The translations under genes were made by a program, and so were the position numbers. From 2-01-FULL-33-17 sp964474375 (GTDB lineage Bacteria; Patescibacteriota; Minisyncoccia; Phycocordibacterales; UBA9973), in contig CAYYSG010000015.1 in the NCBI GenBank assembly GCA_964474375.1, positions 1 to 18,755 of the forward strand: 18,755 bases of DNA. The letters are read 5' to 3'. Positions 1 to 6,660 of this stretch are shown piece after piece (within the stretch, counting starts at the first letter, position 1; the number at the start of each line of letters is the position of its first letter). Under the pieces are notes generated by a model that was not told the origin of the DNA, did no database searches, and was given only the letters and a program-made list of their open reading frames with translations.

Positions 1-437
1 AGTCTATTTTCTTCGGGTACTGTTATGTTTGTGAATCTTATTGTTTGAGCATTTATTATCCCGTAGGTAATTAAACCAGCTATAAAAGTAAGACTAATGT
101 AGCAAATCGTCTTATATATACTAACAACATTTGGGCTGTGCGGCAGGAATATTGTGATTATAAAAATTATTATAGAACTTATAAAAAGATAAGTCAGTAC
201 TGGCAACCAAGTTGTACCTGCTATATATAGCGGTGACAGTATTTTTATATCGTAGCGCATTAGTACTGCTGTTGTGCCTATGAATAGAATCGGCATTATT
301 AAAAGAAGCCAAAATAGAATTTTGGAATATATTCCATTAATTGCTCCCATATGGGTATATGTGCGGTATACAGCGTATGATGCTGCCCATATGATAGATA
401 ATGATAAAATCAAAAATATTAAAAAACGTGATTGCAT
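1..437 (-). CDS. Multi-pass membrane protein, 5' part only (possible metallophosphoesterase N-terminal membrane domain)
   Basis: An open frame runs from an ATG at 437 leftward to the window edge without a stop: 145 complete codons, 3' end outside the window. The protein starts MQSRFLIFLILSLSII and has about four hydrophobic segments, near residues 4-23, 37-60, 68-97 and 108-130. It then becomes polar (YGIINAQTIRFTNITVPEEN). Four helices followed by a Y-G-x(4)-Q-x(2)-R-type linker resemble the membrane anchor of YkuE/YaeI-like calcineurin-type phosphoesterases, whose metal-binding domain would lie beyond the edge. This is a family-level guess and no catalytic motif is visible. A TATATT hexamer (444-449, minus strand) ends exactly 6 nt before the ATG, which supports this start and a leaderless transcript. 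Coding is fairly sure; function is not. Confidence 0.7.
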   Translation of the reverse strand, partial: MQSRFLIFLILSLSIIWAASYAVYRTYTHMGAINGIYSKILFWLLLIMPILFIGTTAVLMRYDIKILSPLYIAGTTWLPVLTYLFISSIIIFIITIFLPHSPNVVSIYKTICYISLTFIAGLITYGIINAQTIRFTNITVPEENR

Positions 438-443
438 AATCAG

Positions 444-449
444 AATATA
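444..449 (-). promoter_or_regulatory. -10 box (TATATT) of the leftward membrane-protein gene
   Basis: TATATT on the minus strand is separated from the ATG at 437 by 6 nt, so transcription would start at or next to the start codon. No convincing -35 hexamer is seen. The divergent gene at 480 shares this 42-nt gap. Confidence 0.45.
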
Positions 450-479
450 ACATATTGTGATAGAATGTTCATATAAAAT

Positions 480-995
480 ATGTCAAAGGTTAAATCAATA
501 ACAGTCAAAGACAAGATGCAAAAAGGCTATACTTATGAATTAGTGGAACCAATCGGTAAGAATTTTCATAAAGATTTCAAGCCAATGCTCAGCCCTAAAG
601 AGATGCTGTCTTTAGGTGTGTTTGGTGGTAAATATATGCGTGACTGCACTGATGAATTCCCGAAAGACTGGTTCAATAAAGCCAAATTCGCAGTTGGTAA
701 TAAAAAGGATAAAAAGCTAAATTATTTCAAAGTTGATGCTTCACTGCCATTGTCCGAATGGAAAAAGAATGGCTGGCTGTATCGGGACGACCCTCGAGGC
801 TGGTTCCAGTGGTACTGCAGGTATTACATGGGGCGCCGTATACCCATAGAGGATGATCGTCAAATAAAACGCTGGTTTAACATGCGCCGGCATGTAATGG
901 GCGTAATAAATAACTGCCGTGCTGGAGATGAGTCTTGTCGGCCTCGTCAGCGCCAAGCACTACTCCACTGGGCATATGACTCCCGTAAGTTCTAA
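480..995 (+). CDS. Conserved protein of unknown function, Trp/Arg-rich C-terminal half
   Basis: 171 residues, no signal peptide, no membrane helix. The N-terminal third is Lys-rich. Then come SPKEMLSLGVFGGKYM (residues about 38-53), DEFPKDWF, and a dense block with DPRGWFQWYCRYYMGRR, a DDRQIKRW segment and a CRPRQRQALLHWAYDSRK tail. The clustering of Trp, Tyr, Arg and invariant-looking Gly/Pro motifs suggests strong structural constraint. From memory, similar sequences occur as unannotated proteins in diverse bacteria and in fungi; I cannot check this. Four Cys are present (near 56, 113, 146 and 153) but in no recognised metal-site pattern. There is no SD site. TAGAAT (461-466) may be the -10, giving a leader of a few nt. 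ATG 516 (M13) is a possible alternative start, because the recognisable part begins after it. The base composition of the C-terminal half is less AT-rich than its neighbours, largely because of its Arg/Trp/Gly content. No function is proposed. Confidence 0.85.
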   Translation: MSKVKSITVKDKMQKGYTYELVEPIGKNFHKDFKPMLSPKEMLSLGVFGGKYMRDCTDEFPKDWFNKAKFAVGNKKDKKLNYFKVDASLPLSEWKKNGWLYRDDPRGWFQWYCRYYMGRRIPIEDDRQIKRWFNMRRHVMGVINNCRAGDESCRPRQRQALLHWAYDSRKF

Positions 996-1012
996 AATAT
1001 TACCCAAAATGA

Positions 1013-1018
1013 TATACT
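1013..1018 (+). promoter_or_regulatory. -10 box (TATACT) of rpiB
   Basis: TATACT followed by 6 nt and the rpiB ATG at 1025, so the transcript would be leaderless. It lies 17 nt after the stop of the preceding gene. No clear -35. Confidence 0.55.
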
Positions 1019-1024
1019 AAACCT

Positions 1025-1459
1025 ATGAAAATACACGTAGCTACTGACCATGCTGGTTATGAATTAAAAGAATTTATCAAGTCCGAGCTAGTTTCCATGG
1101 GTCACGATGTTATTGACCATGGTGCAAATTCTCTAAACGAGAGTGACGATTATCCAGAATTTGTTATTCCTTGCGCCGAAGCTGTTGCGGGGGACGATAT
1201 GTCCATGGGAATAATCTTAGGGGGTAGTGGTCAAGGTGAAGCCATGTGTGCTAATCGTACTCATGGTGTTTATGCTGGAGTCTATTATGGAGGTGATTTA
1301 AATATAGTAAAGACTTTTCGCCAGCACAATAATGCTAATATCTTATCTTTAGGCGCACGCTTTGTAGACCAAAAAGAAGCCATGTATGCAGTGGAAGCAT
1401 TTTTGAATACAGAATTTTCTAACGACGAACGTCACACGCGTAGACTCTTAAGTTTTTAA
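1025..1459 (+). CDS. rpiB: Ribose-5-phosphate isomerase B
   Basis: Interconverts ribose 5-phosphate and ribulose 5-phosphate in the non-oxidative pentose phosphate pathway; cytosolic. 144 residues, normal RpiB/LacAB length. Seen: the N-terminal phosphate/substrate motif ATDHAGYELK (residues 6-15), the loop LGGSGQGEAMCANR (65-78), the conserved HNNANILSLGAR stretch (101-112) and a C-terminal ERHTRRL with His137 and Arg140. The usual E. coli catalytic Cys in CGTGIG is replaced by the GGSGxGE version, in which Glu72 would be the proton-transferring base, as known for the mycobacterial enzyme. Followed after 7 nt by rpe, so the two probably form one transcript and act in sequence on ribulose 5-phosphate. 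The start is supported by the -10 box 6 nt upstream; no SD. Confidence 0.95.
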   Translation: MKIHVATDHAGYELKEFIKSELVSMGHDVIDHGANSLNESDDYPEFVIPCAEAVAGDDMSMGIILGGSGQGEAMCANRTHGVYAGVYYGGDLNIVKTFRQHNNANILSLGARFVDQKEAMYAVEAFLNTEFSNDERHTRRLLSF

Positions 1460-1466
1460 TTTTAAA

Positions 1467-2168
1467 ATGACAGAAATAATCCCGGCAATAATGCCAAAAA
1501 ATTTTTATGAAATTGAAAAAAAGTTAGAACAAGTTGTTGGCAGTGTTAATACTGTACAGCTTGATTTAATGGACGGTAAATATGTTACCAGTAAAACTTG
1601 GCCTTTTAATGATATGGTAGGGGATTCTTGGCAGAGTCTTCTTACTGAAGAATATGGTATGCCAGAGTGGGAGTCAGTTAATTACGAGCTGGATCTTATG
1701 GTGGAAGATGTACCAAATTATTTTCAAGATTTAATGCGTATTGGTCCTAGTAGAATTATATTTCATTTTCCAAAAAATGAAATAAAGAAAAAAGAATTAA
1801 AAGATTTTATTAAAAATCTAGATAATTTTTACAAATATGAAATAGAGTTAGGGGTAGCATATGAGCACAGTGACAGTATTGAAGATGTAATGGATATAAA
1901 AGATGATATCAAATTCGTGCAGTGTATGGGCATAGAACATGTCGGCGTGCAGGGCGCACTGTATGACAGTACTGTTATATCTCGCATACAAGAAGTCAAA
2001 GATAAAATGCCAGATATGGTTATCAGTGTGGATGGGTCAGTAAACAAAAATACAATCAAAGAATTGTTTGATGCTGGTGTTACTCGTTTTGTTGCGGGTA
2101 GTGCACTGTTCAATGCTGAATACCCAAGTATGGCTATAAATGAACTATACGAAATCCTAGAAAATTAA
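1467..2168 (+). CDS. rpe: Divergent ribulose-phosphate 3-epimerase family protein
   Basis: Expected to interconvert ribulose 5-phosphate and xylulose 5-phosphate, supplying transketolase. 233 residues, slightly longer than typical RPE (about 220). The TIM-barrel landmarks are present but altered: N-terminal EIIPAIMPKNF for the usual PSIL motif; VQLDLMDGKYV (30-40); YELDLMVEDVPNY (73-85); GIEHVGVQG (155-163) instead of the Gly-rich NPGFGGQ loop; and SVDGSVNKNTIKELFDAG (187-204) with GSALF (211-215). In canonical RPE the metal is held by His-Asp-His-Asp. Here those positions read Gln31, Asp33, Asp76 and Asp189, so both histidines are replaced. There is also an inserted stretch (about 42-72) containing WPF and PEW. 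The neighbours (rpiB 7 nt upstream, transketolase downstream) argue for pentose epimerase activity; another sugar-phosphate epimerase is possible. No SD. Confidence 0.85.
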   Translation: MTEIIPAIMPKNFYEIEKKLEQVVGSVNTVQLDLMDGKYVTSKTWPFNDMVGDSWQSLLTEEYGMPEWESVNYELDLMVEDVPNYFQDLMRIGPSRIIFHFPKNEIKKKELKDFIKNLDNFYKYEIELGVAYEHSDSIEDVMDIKDDIKFVQCMGIEHVGVQGALYDSTVISRIQEVKDKMPDMVISVDGSVNKNTIKELFDAGVTRFVAGSALFNAEYPSMAINELYEILEN

Positions 2169-2206
2169 AATAAAACCCAGGGCTATATGTTCTGGGTTTT
2201 ATTTTT
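2167..2206 (+). terminator. Rho-independent terminator after rpe
   Basis: A 14-bp inverted repeat (2167-2180 with 2192-2205; core AAAACCCAG/CTGGGTTTT) with an 11-nt loop. The U-rich 3' arm forms the tail. It begins inside the rpe stop codon and ends just before the -10 box of the transketolase gene. Confidence 0.8.
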
Positions 2207-2208
2207 GT

Positions 2209-2214
2209 TATAAT
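2209..2214 (+). promoter_or_regulatory. -10 box (TATAAT) of transketolase subunit A gene
   Basis: Consensus TATAAT, 6 nt before the ATG at 2221, predicting a leaderless mRNA. It directly abuts the rpe terminator. The -35 position falls in the terminator loop and arm and is poor. Confidence 0.6.
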
Positions 2215-2220
2215 GAATTT

Positions 2221-3087
2221 ATGAATCTTGATGATGAAAAGATAAAGTTCCTTGAACAAAAAGCCAATGACATACGCATGTCTATTATAGAAATGCTCGT
2301 AGCTGCTGGTAGTGGTCACACTGCTGGTCCATTAGGCATGGCTGATATTTTTACTTATCTTTATTTTCATGAACTCAAACACAACCCTAAAGACCCATCT
2401 TGGACTGACCGTGACAGACTAGTTCTTTCTAATGGTCATATTAACCCTGTAATGTATGCAACTATGGCGCATGCTGGTTATTTACCAATTAGCGAATTAA
2501 AAACTCTTCGTAAATTTGGAACCAAATTACAAGGTCATCCGCATAGAGAATTTTTCCCAGCTTTGGAAACATCTTCTGGTCCACTAGGTTCTGGGCTATC
2601 GCAAGCAGTAGGTATGGCATTAGCTGACCGGATAGATAATGGCATTGCTTCTCGGAAATATTTTTACTGCATGTTAGGTGACGGTGAATTAAACGAAGGC
2701 CAAAATTGGGAAGCCATCATGCTAGCTGGTAAAGAAAAATTGCGTAACCTTATAGCCATAGTTGACCGTAACAATATTCAGATAGATGGTTATACTGAAG
2801 ACATAATGCCACTGAACGAACTAACTAAAAAATGGGAATCATTTAACTGGCATGTAGTAGAAATAGACGGACACAATTTTGAAATGATTCAAGATGCAGT
2901 AGGGCAGTGTAAAGTTACTTTTGATAAACCATCAGTCATAATAGCTAAAACTATCCCGGGCCGCGGAGTAAAAGAATTCGAGCGCGACTACCACTGGCAC
3001 GGCAAGCCACCATCTAAAGAAGAAGCCGACATGGCATTAAAAGAACTTCGTACACTAGGTGGCCGAATTACAAGCGAACACGAATAG
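2221..3087 (+). CDS. tktA: Transketolase, N-terminal (thiamine diphosphate-binding) subunit
   Basis: First half of a split transketolase, which moves two-carbon ketol units between xylulose 5-phosphate and aldose phosphates. 288 residues correspond to the pyrophosphate-binding domain. Seen: AAGSGHTAGPLGMADI (28-43), NGHINPVMYA (71-80), a substrate/cofactor His in LQGHPHRE (103-110), SSGPLGSGLSQAVGMALADR (118-137), and the ThDP/Mg signature GDGELNEGQNWEA (153-165) ending with VDRNN (181-185). A His-rich YHWHGKPP segment follows near 257-264. The partner domain is encoded 1 bp downstream, so the two products should assemble into the active enzyme. Two-gene transketolases are common in archaea and several bacterial groups. 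Start is backed by TATAAT 6 nt upstream; stop is TAG. Split transketolases resemble DXP synthase distantly, but the lengths and motifs fit transketolase. Confidence 0.95.
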   Translation: MNLDDEKIKFLEQKANDIRMSIIEMLVAAGSGHTAGPLGMADIFTYLYFHELKHNPKDPSWTDRDRLVLSNGHINPVMYATMAHAGYLPISELKTLRKFGTKLQGHPHREFFPALETSSGPLGSGLSQAVGMALADRIDNGIASRKYFYCMLGDGELNEGQNWEAIMLAGKEKLRNLIAIVDRNNIQIDGYTEDIMPLNELTKKWESFNWHVVEIDGHNFEMIQDAVGQCKVTFDKPSVIIAKTIPGRGVKEFERDYHWHGKPPSKEEADMALKELRTLGGRITSEHE

Positions 3088-3088
3088 T

Positions 3089-4069
3089 ATGTTAAATAAT
3101 GATTTAAAATTAAATCCAAATATTTTCGATAAAAATATCGAGCAATTTCCTATTCGTAAAGGTTTCGGTGAAGGCTTGTTAGCTGCAGGTGAAAAAGACG
3201 AAAGAATCGTAGCTCTGTGTGCTGATCTGACCGAGTCTACCATGATGCATTTTTTCAAAGAAAAATTCCCAAATAGGTTTATTGAAATTGGCGTGGCTGA
3301 ACAAAATTTAGCTAGCGTTGCCAGCGGTATGTCGGCTATGGGTAAAATCCCTTTTATTTCTAGCTATGCTATGTTTTCTCCTGGGCGTAATTGGGAACAA
3401 ATTCGTACAACTATTTGCTATAATGACCGCAAAGTCGTAATAGCTGGGTCGCACGCTGGGGTCTCGGTAGGTCCGGACGGTGGTACTCACCAAGCAGTCG
3501 AGGACATTGCTATAACACGCGTTATACCTAATATGGTTGTAATTTCTCCGGTTGATTCAGTGCAGGCCAAAATAGCTACTATGCAGTCAGCTACAACCAA
3601 AGAGCCAACATATATTCGTCTGGCTCGTGAAAAATCTCCTGTAATGACTACAGTAGATACTCCTTTTAAAATAGGGCAGGCGTATACGTATTGGCAATCT
3701 GAAAATCCTGTAGTTGGAATTATTGCAACTGGCGCTCTAACTTACAAAGCATTATTAGCTGCAAAAGAATTAAAAGATTCTGGCATAGATGTAAATGTAT
3801 TGGCTTTGCCCACAATTAAGCCATTGGACGAAAATTCAGTCATAGAACTAGCTAAAAAGGTTCAAGCCATAGTCACAGTAGAAGAACATCAAATTGCTGG
3901 CGGTATGGGTAGCGCTATTGCTGAATGTCTATCAGCCAATCATCCAACTCTTATAAAATTCATTGGTGTTCATGACAAATTTGGCCAGTCTGGTACACCA
4001 GAAGAATTGTTGGAACACTATGGTATGGGTGTAAAGGATATAGTTCAGGCTGTAAAAAGTTTAATATAG
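3089..4069 (+). CDS. tktB: Transketolase, C-terminal (pyrimidine-binding and C-terminal domain) subunit
   Basis: Second half of the split transketolase, 326 residues from the chosen ATG. Seen: IRKGFGEGLLAAG (22-34); FIEIGVAEQNLASVASGMS (64-82) with Glu71 as the expected catalytic glutamate that protonates the ThDP aminopyrimidine; SHAGVSVGPDGGTHQAVED in the substrate-binding region; PTYIRLAREKSP; and VTVEEHQIAGGMGSAIAE in the C-terminal domain. The ATG at 3089 begins one base after the upstream TAG (3085-3087), consistent with translational coupling without an SD. The frame is open further upstream to a GTG at 3059, which would add ten residues overlapping the first gene. I prefer ATG 3089 because the extension has no family resemblance. 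Stop is TAG. Confidence 0.94.
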   Translation: MLNNDLKLNPNIFDKNIEQFPIRKGFGEGLLAAGEKDERIVALCADLTESTMMHFFKEKFPNRFIEIGVAEQNLASVASGMSAMGKIPFISSYAMFSPGRNWEQIRTTICYNDRKVVIAGSHAGVSVGPDGGTHQAVEDIAITRVIPNMVVISPVDSVQAKIATMQSATTKEPTYIRLAREKSPVMTTVDTPFKIGQAYTYWQSENPVVGIIATGALTYKALLAAKELKDSGIDVNVLALPTIKPLDENSVIELAKKVQAIVTVEEHQIAGGMGSAIAECLSANHPTLIKFIGVHDKFGQSGTPEELLEHYGMGVKDIVQAVKSLI

Positions 4070-4160
4070 CGCTCCATAAAAATCTTTTTGAAAAGTCCTC
4101 GGGTCAGTCACACCAGACATTTCCAAAAAGTTTTTTATTACGCTAGAGTCATTTTTATAT

Positions 4161-4190
4161 AAACAAAATCCCCGTTAGGGGATTTTGTTT
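4161..4190. terminator. Bidirectional terminator between transketolase and the PfkB-type kinase
   Basis: A perfect 13-bp inverted repeat (4161-4173 AAACAAAATCCCC with 4178-4190) around a GTTA tetraloop. U-rich arms follow on both strands. It overlaps the stop codon of the leftward kinase gene and sits about 90 nt after the transketolase stop, serving two convergent genes. I see nothing else in 4070-4160. Confidence 0.85.
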
Positions 4191-5206
4191 TAGATTTCAG
4201 TTACTTTGTAATTCTCTGGAGCATTTTTTAAATATTCTTCAATTTTTTCTTTCGATAGTAGTCCTTCTCTTGCTCCTACATATTGCACTACACTCATACT
4301 GTTTATTGGTCCATAAGGTAGTGCGTCATGCAGGCTCATACCTAATGCCATCATAGCTGTAATTGTTGAGCTCGTTGCATCACCGGCACCAGTACGGTCG
4401 ACTGGTTCTTTTGGGTCGGGATACATTGGCAAATTATAAAACTTTACACCATCGTATGCATCCAGTCCATTTGGTCCATCGGTTATGACTACATTTTTAG
4501 GACCTAGTTCAAAAATACCTTTGAGTAGTTCTTTTATGTCTCCAGTTTTATTGCCTAGGATCTGTTGGGATTCTTCTTTGTTACAGAAAAATATTTCACT
4601 TCTTTTATATATGTCCGCCAGTGCGTCTTTACCCACTTTTATTTGAAATGTTCCAGGTTGAAAAGCTAGTTTTGTTTCAGGGCGATCTTGTAGCCATTTT
4701 GTAACATCATGATGGAATTCTAATGCATGCTCACCAATAGACGAAAAGTAAACCCAATCTATTTTTGTCCCGCTACCGGGCAATTCATATTTAAAAGGAG
4801 CGTGTTTTATTAGGATAGTTCTTTCTGGTCCATAGCGCAGTACATAGTGGTAGTTAGTAGGGTAACGAGTATCTTTGTAAACAAATTCTGTGCTAACTTT
4901 TTCTGCTTCCAATGTTGCACGGGCTTCGTCACCAAATCTATCTGCTCCTGTAGCGGATACTAGTCCTGAAATCAGTCCCATTCTTGCTGCAGCACAAGCC
5001 GCATTTGCACTGTTACCAACAGCTCGAATTTCAACTACGTTTTCGTATGGAACCTTGGCCCCAAATTTAACACAAAGTTCGCAGTCGTTATTGTTTATGT
5101 TGCAGTGTACAGCAGCGTCCTTTAGTTCTATAAAAGCGTCAGTTACCATGTCACCAATTGCTAAAAAGTTCACATGGTTTTTATTTTTCTTATTCCAAAA
5201 CATCAT
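4190..5206 (-). CDS. PfkB/ribokinase-family carbohydrate kinase
   Basis: ATP-dependent sugar or sugar-phosphate kinase; the substrate cannot be read from the sequence. 338 residues. Seen: a first-strand FLAIGDMVTDAFI (14-26), the PfkB signature-1 region AVGNSANAACAAARMG (62-77), a Gly-rich ATGADRFGDEA (85-95), the NKEE motif (209-212), ITDGPNG (241-247), and the ATP/anion-hole signature VDRTGAGDATSS (269-280), in which Asp276 is the expected catalytic base. An insert after strand 1 holds Cys35, Cys42 and Cys45, the last two as a CxxC, which is unusual for the family and could bind a metal. It is divergent to the aldolase gene. That pairing and the lack of a PfkA-type gene make fructose-6-phosphate or sedoheptulose-7-phosphate possible substrates; ribose or a nucleoside are alternatives. 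ATG 5203 is an equally good start. Upstream, minus-strand TAATTA (5213-5218) or TATAAT (5233-5238) could be the -10. Confidence 0.88.
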   Translation of the reverse strand: MMFWNKKNKNHVNFLAIGDMVTDAFIELKDAAVHCNINNNDCELCVKFGAKVPYENVVEIRAVGNSANAACAAARMGLISGLVSATGADRFGDEARATLEAEKVSTEFVYKDTRYPTNYHYVLRYGPERTILIKHAPFKYELPGSGTKIDWVYFSSIGEHALEFHHDVTKWLQDRPETKLAFQPGTFQIKVGKDALADIYKRSEIFFCNKEESQQILGNKTGDIKELLKGIFELGPKNVVITDGPNGLDAYDGVKFYNLPMYPDPKEPVDRTGAGDATSSTITAMMALGMSLHDALPYGPINSMSVVQYVGAREGLLSKEKIEEYLKNAPENYKVTEI

Positions 5207-5232
5207 TATAATTAATTAACCTGTATGTAAGA

Positions 5233-5238
5233 ATTATA
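5233..5238 (-). promoter_or_regulatory. Possible -10 box (TATAAT) of the PfkB-type kinase gene
   Basis: Consensus hexamer on the minus strand, 26 nt before ATG 5206, which would give a leader of about 20 nt. A weaker TAATTA at 5213-5218 lies 6 nt from the ATG and would match the leaderless spacing seen for other genes here. I cannot decide between them. Confidence 0.35.
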
Positions 5239-5286
5239 CCACAATGCCTGATTTTGGTCCCTAGAGTCTTATTTATAGTGCTATGT

Positions 5287-5292
5287 TATAAT
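5287..5292 (+). promoter_or_regulatory. -10 box (TATAAT) of the aldolase gene
   Basis: TATAAT followed by 8 nt and the ATG at 5301; the mRNA would have a leader of one or two nt at most. No good -35 hexamer. Confidence 0.55.
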
Positions 5293-5300
5293 TCTTATAT

Positions 5301-6155
5301 ATGAAGACATTACGCGAATACATAAAAGAAGCTGAGGAAAAAGGCGTTGCTATTGGACATTTTAATATATCTAATATCGAAGGCCTACATGGTATATATA
5401 ATGCCGCAAAGAAGTTAAATTTACCTGTAATCATAGGAGTATCCGAAGGCGAAGAAAAATTCATTGGACTTACCGAAGTTACAGCACTGGTTAAATCTAT
5501 TCGTGAGCGTGACAATTATCCAATATTCCTAAATGCCGACCATCACGCTAGTTTTGAATCAGTCAAAGCATGTGTGGATGCTGGTTTCGATATGGTTATT
5601 ATTGACGGAGTAAAATTGCCAATGGATGAAAACATAGCTATGACAAAACAATGTGTCGAATACGCTCATGCTAACGGGCGCGATGTGTTAGTCGAAGCCG
5701 AGCTGGGTTATATTGGTAGCGGGTCTGATATAAAAGATTCTATCCCCGAAGGTGCCGGTGTACTAACGAATCCAGCTGATGCAAAAGCTTTTGTTGATGC
5801 TACAGGTATAGACATATTTGCTCCATCAGTTGGTTCTATTCATGGAATTGTAAAGTCAGGTCAACCACACATTGATGCGGATCTTGTAAAACAAATTAAA
5901 GACACTGTTAAAATACCATTAGTTCTACACGGGGGCTCAGGACTAAGAGACGAGGATTTTACCAACGCTATAAAATCTGGTATTTCTATTGTGCATATAA
6001 ATTCGGAAATACGTTTGGCCTATAGAGAAGCTTTGGATAAAACACTGGACGAAAACCCAAATGAAATTAATCCTTCAAAAATTCTAACCCCAGCAGTTAA
6101 TGCAATAGAGCAAGTTGTAGAATCAAGGTTAAAATTATTTAACCATATGAACTAA
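5301..6155 (+). CDS. fba: Class II (zinc) fructose-bisphosphate aldolase
   Basis: Cleaves fructose 1,6-bisphosphate to DHAP and glyceraldehyde 3-phosphate, or runs in reverse; enzymes of this class often also accept sedoheptulose bisphosphate. 284 residues, close to the GatY/KbaY/short-FBA group. Seen: GHFNISNIEG (19-28); FLNADHHASFESV (76-88) with catalytic Asp80 and zinc ligand His81; FDMVIIDG (96-103); VEAELGYIGSG (131-141); PSVGSIHG (175-182) with zinc ligand His181; LVLHGGSGL (207-215) with zinc ligand His210; and INSEIRLAYREAL (233-245) for phosphate binding. The full motif set is intact, so it should be active. Tagatose-bisphosphate aldolase is a close relative and cannot be excluded. 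Divergent to the PfkB-family kinase, with 94 nt between the starts. Confidence 0.93.
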   Translation: MKTLREYIKEAEEKGVAIGHFNISNIEGLHGIYNAAKKLNLPVIIGVSEGEEKFIGLTEVTALVKSIRERDNYPIFLNADHHASFESVKACVDAGFDMVIIDGVKLPMDENIAMTKQCVEYAHANGRDVLVEAELGYIGSGSDIKDSIPEGAGVLTNPADAKAFVDATGIDIFAPSVGSIHGIVKSGQPHIDADLVKQIKDTVKIPLVLHGGSGLRDEDFTNAIKSGISIVHINSEIRLAYREALDKTLDENPNEINPSKILTPAVNAIEQVVESRLKLFNHMN

Positions 6156-6159
6156 AAAT

Positions 6160-6184
6160 ACCCCCGAAGTTAATCTTCGGGGGT
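6160..6184. terminator. Strong terminator hairpin between fba and the leftward small ORF
   Basis: A 10-bp perfect stem (ACCCCCGAAG at 6160-6169 with CTTCGGGGGT at 6175-6184) and a TTAAT loop. The minus strand has a good U-tract (TATTTTT) after the hairpin. On the plus strand the tail is weaker (GTCTTAAAA). It probably serves the leftward ORF and also fba. Confidence 0.8.
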
Positions 6185-6212
6185 GTCTTAAAAGTCGTTG
6201 TTTGTTCAGGTG

Positions 6213-6572
6213 TTAATTAAAGATAAATTCATTTTGAAGTATTTTTCTTAAAATTTTATCTGATTTAGGGTGTGTTTCTATTTTAAAATTTATTAAATTA
6301 GGCCACCTTTTTTCAATTATTTTGAAATCTCTTAAGAAAAACTTTAAACTGTTTAGGTTGAGTACTATAAAGTATCTACGTCCTTTCATTTCAAACTCAG
6401 GAATTGCATTATGAGCTTTTGCAGCAGATATAATTTCTGTTTTAAAAAAATCGTTATAATATGTAACATCCAGGGCAATTGAAGAATTTAACAAAATTGA
6501 ATCTTCAGTTTTGTACATTATTGAACCCAGGTATATAACTACTTCTGTTTTTTCTATTTTATTTTTTTGCAT
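6213..6572 (-). CDS. Small hypothetical protein
   Basis: 119 residues, not recognised. It starts MQKNKIEKTEVVIYLGSIM and is rich in Ile, Lys, Asn and Phe, with no signal peptide, membrane helix or catalytic motif. It has an alternating beta/alpha feel: VVIYLGS, RRYFIVLNLNSLKFFLRDF and NLINFKIETHPKSDKILRKI could be strands and helices of a small globular domain. It is more AT-rich than the flanking genes and lies alone between fba and the FAD oxidase, each on the opposite strand. A strong hairpin with a U-tract sits just beyond its TAA stop, which supports a real leftward transcript. Upstream, minus-strand TTAGTA (6578-6583) ends 5 nt before the ATG and is only a weak -10. It may be lineage-specific. 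Confidence 0.6.
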   Translation of the reverse strand: MQKNKIEKTEVVIYLGSIMYKTEDSILLNSSIALDVTYYNDFFKTEIISAAKAHNAIPEFEMKGRRYFIVLNLNSLKFFLRDFKIIEKRWPNLINFKIETHPKSDKILRKILQNEFIFN

Positions 6573-6648
6573 CGCTGTACTAATTTATTAATAACATATT
6601 ACCACATATCTATTAAAAGTAAAGACGTATGAAAATATAGATATAAGC

Positions 6649-6654
6649 TAAAAT
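6649..6654 (+). promoter_or_regulatory. -10 box (TAAAAT) of the FAD oxidase gene
   Basis: TAAAAT ends 6 nt before the ATG at 6661, the same spacing as at rpiB, transketolase and rpmE. No clear -35. Confidence 0.45.
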
Positions 6655-6660
6655 GTAACT

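Noticed and set aside
121..312. 63-residue minus-strand open frame near the left edge
   Set aside because: It overlaps, out of frame, the longer minus-strand membrane protein frame (1-437), which has hydrophobic helices and a promoter at its start.
3059..3088. GTG start ten codons upstream for the second transketolase gene
   Set aside because: It would overlap the first subunit gene by 29 nt and add residues with no family resemblance; ATG 3089 is directly after the upstream stop.
4890..5219. 109-residue plus-strand open frame over the start of the PfkB-type kinase gene
   Set aside because: Antisense to a well-supported kinase gene, low-complexity Ala/Ser composition, no promoter.
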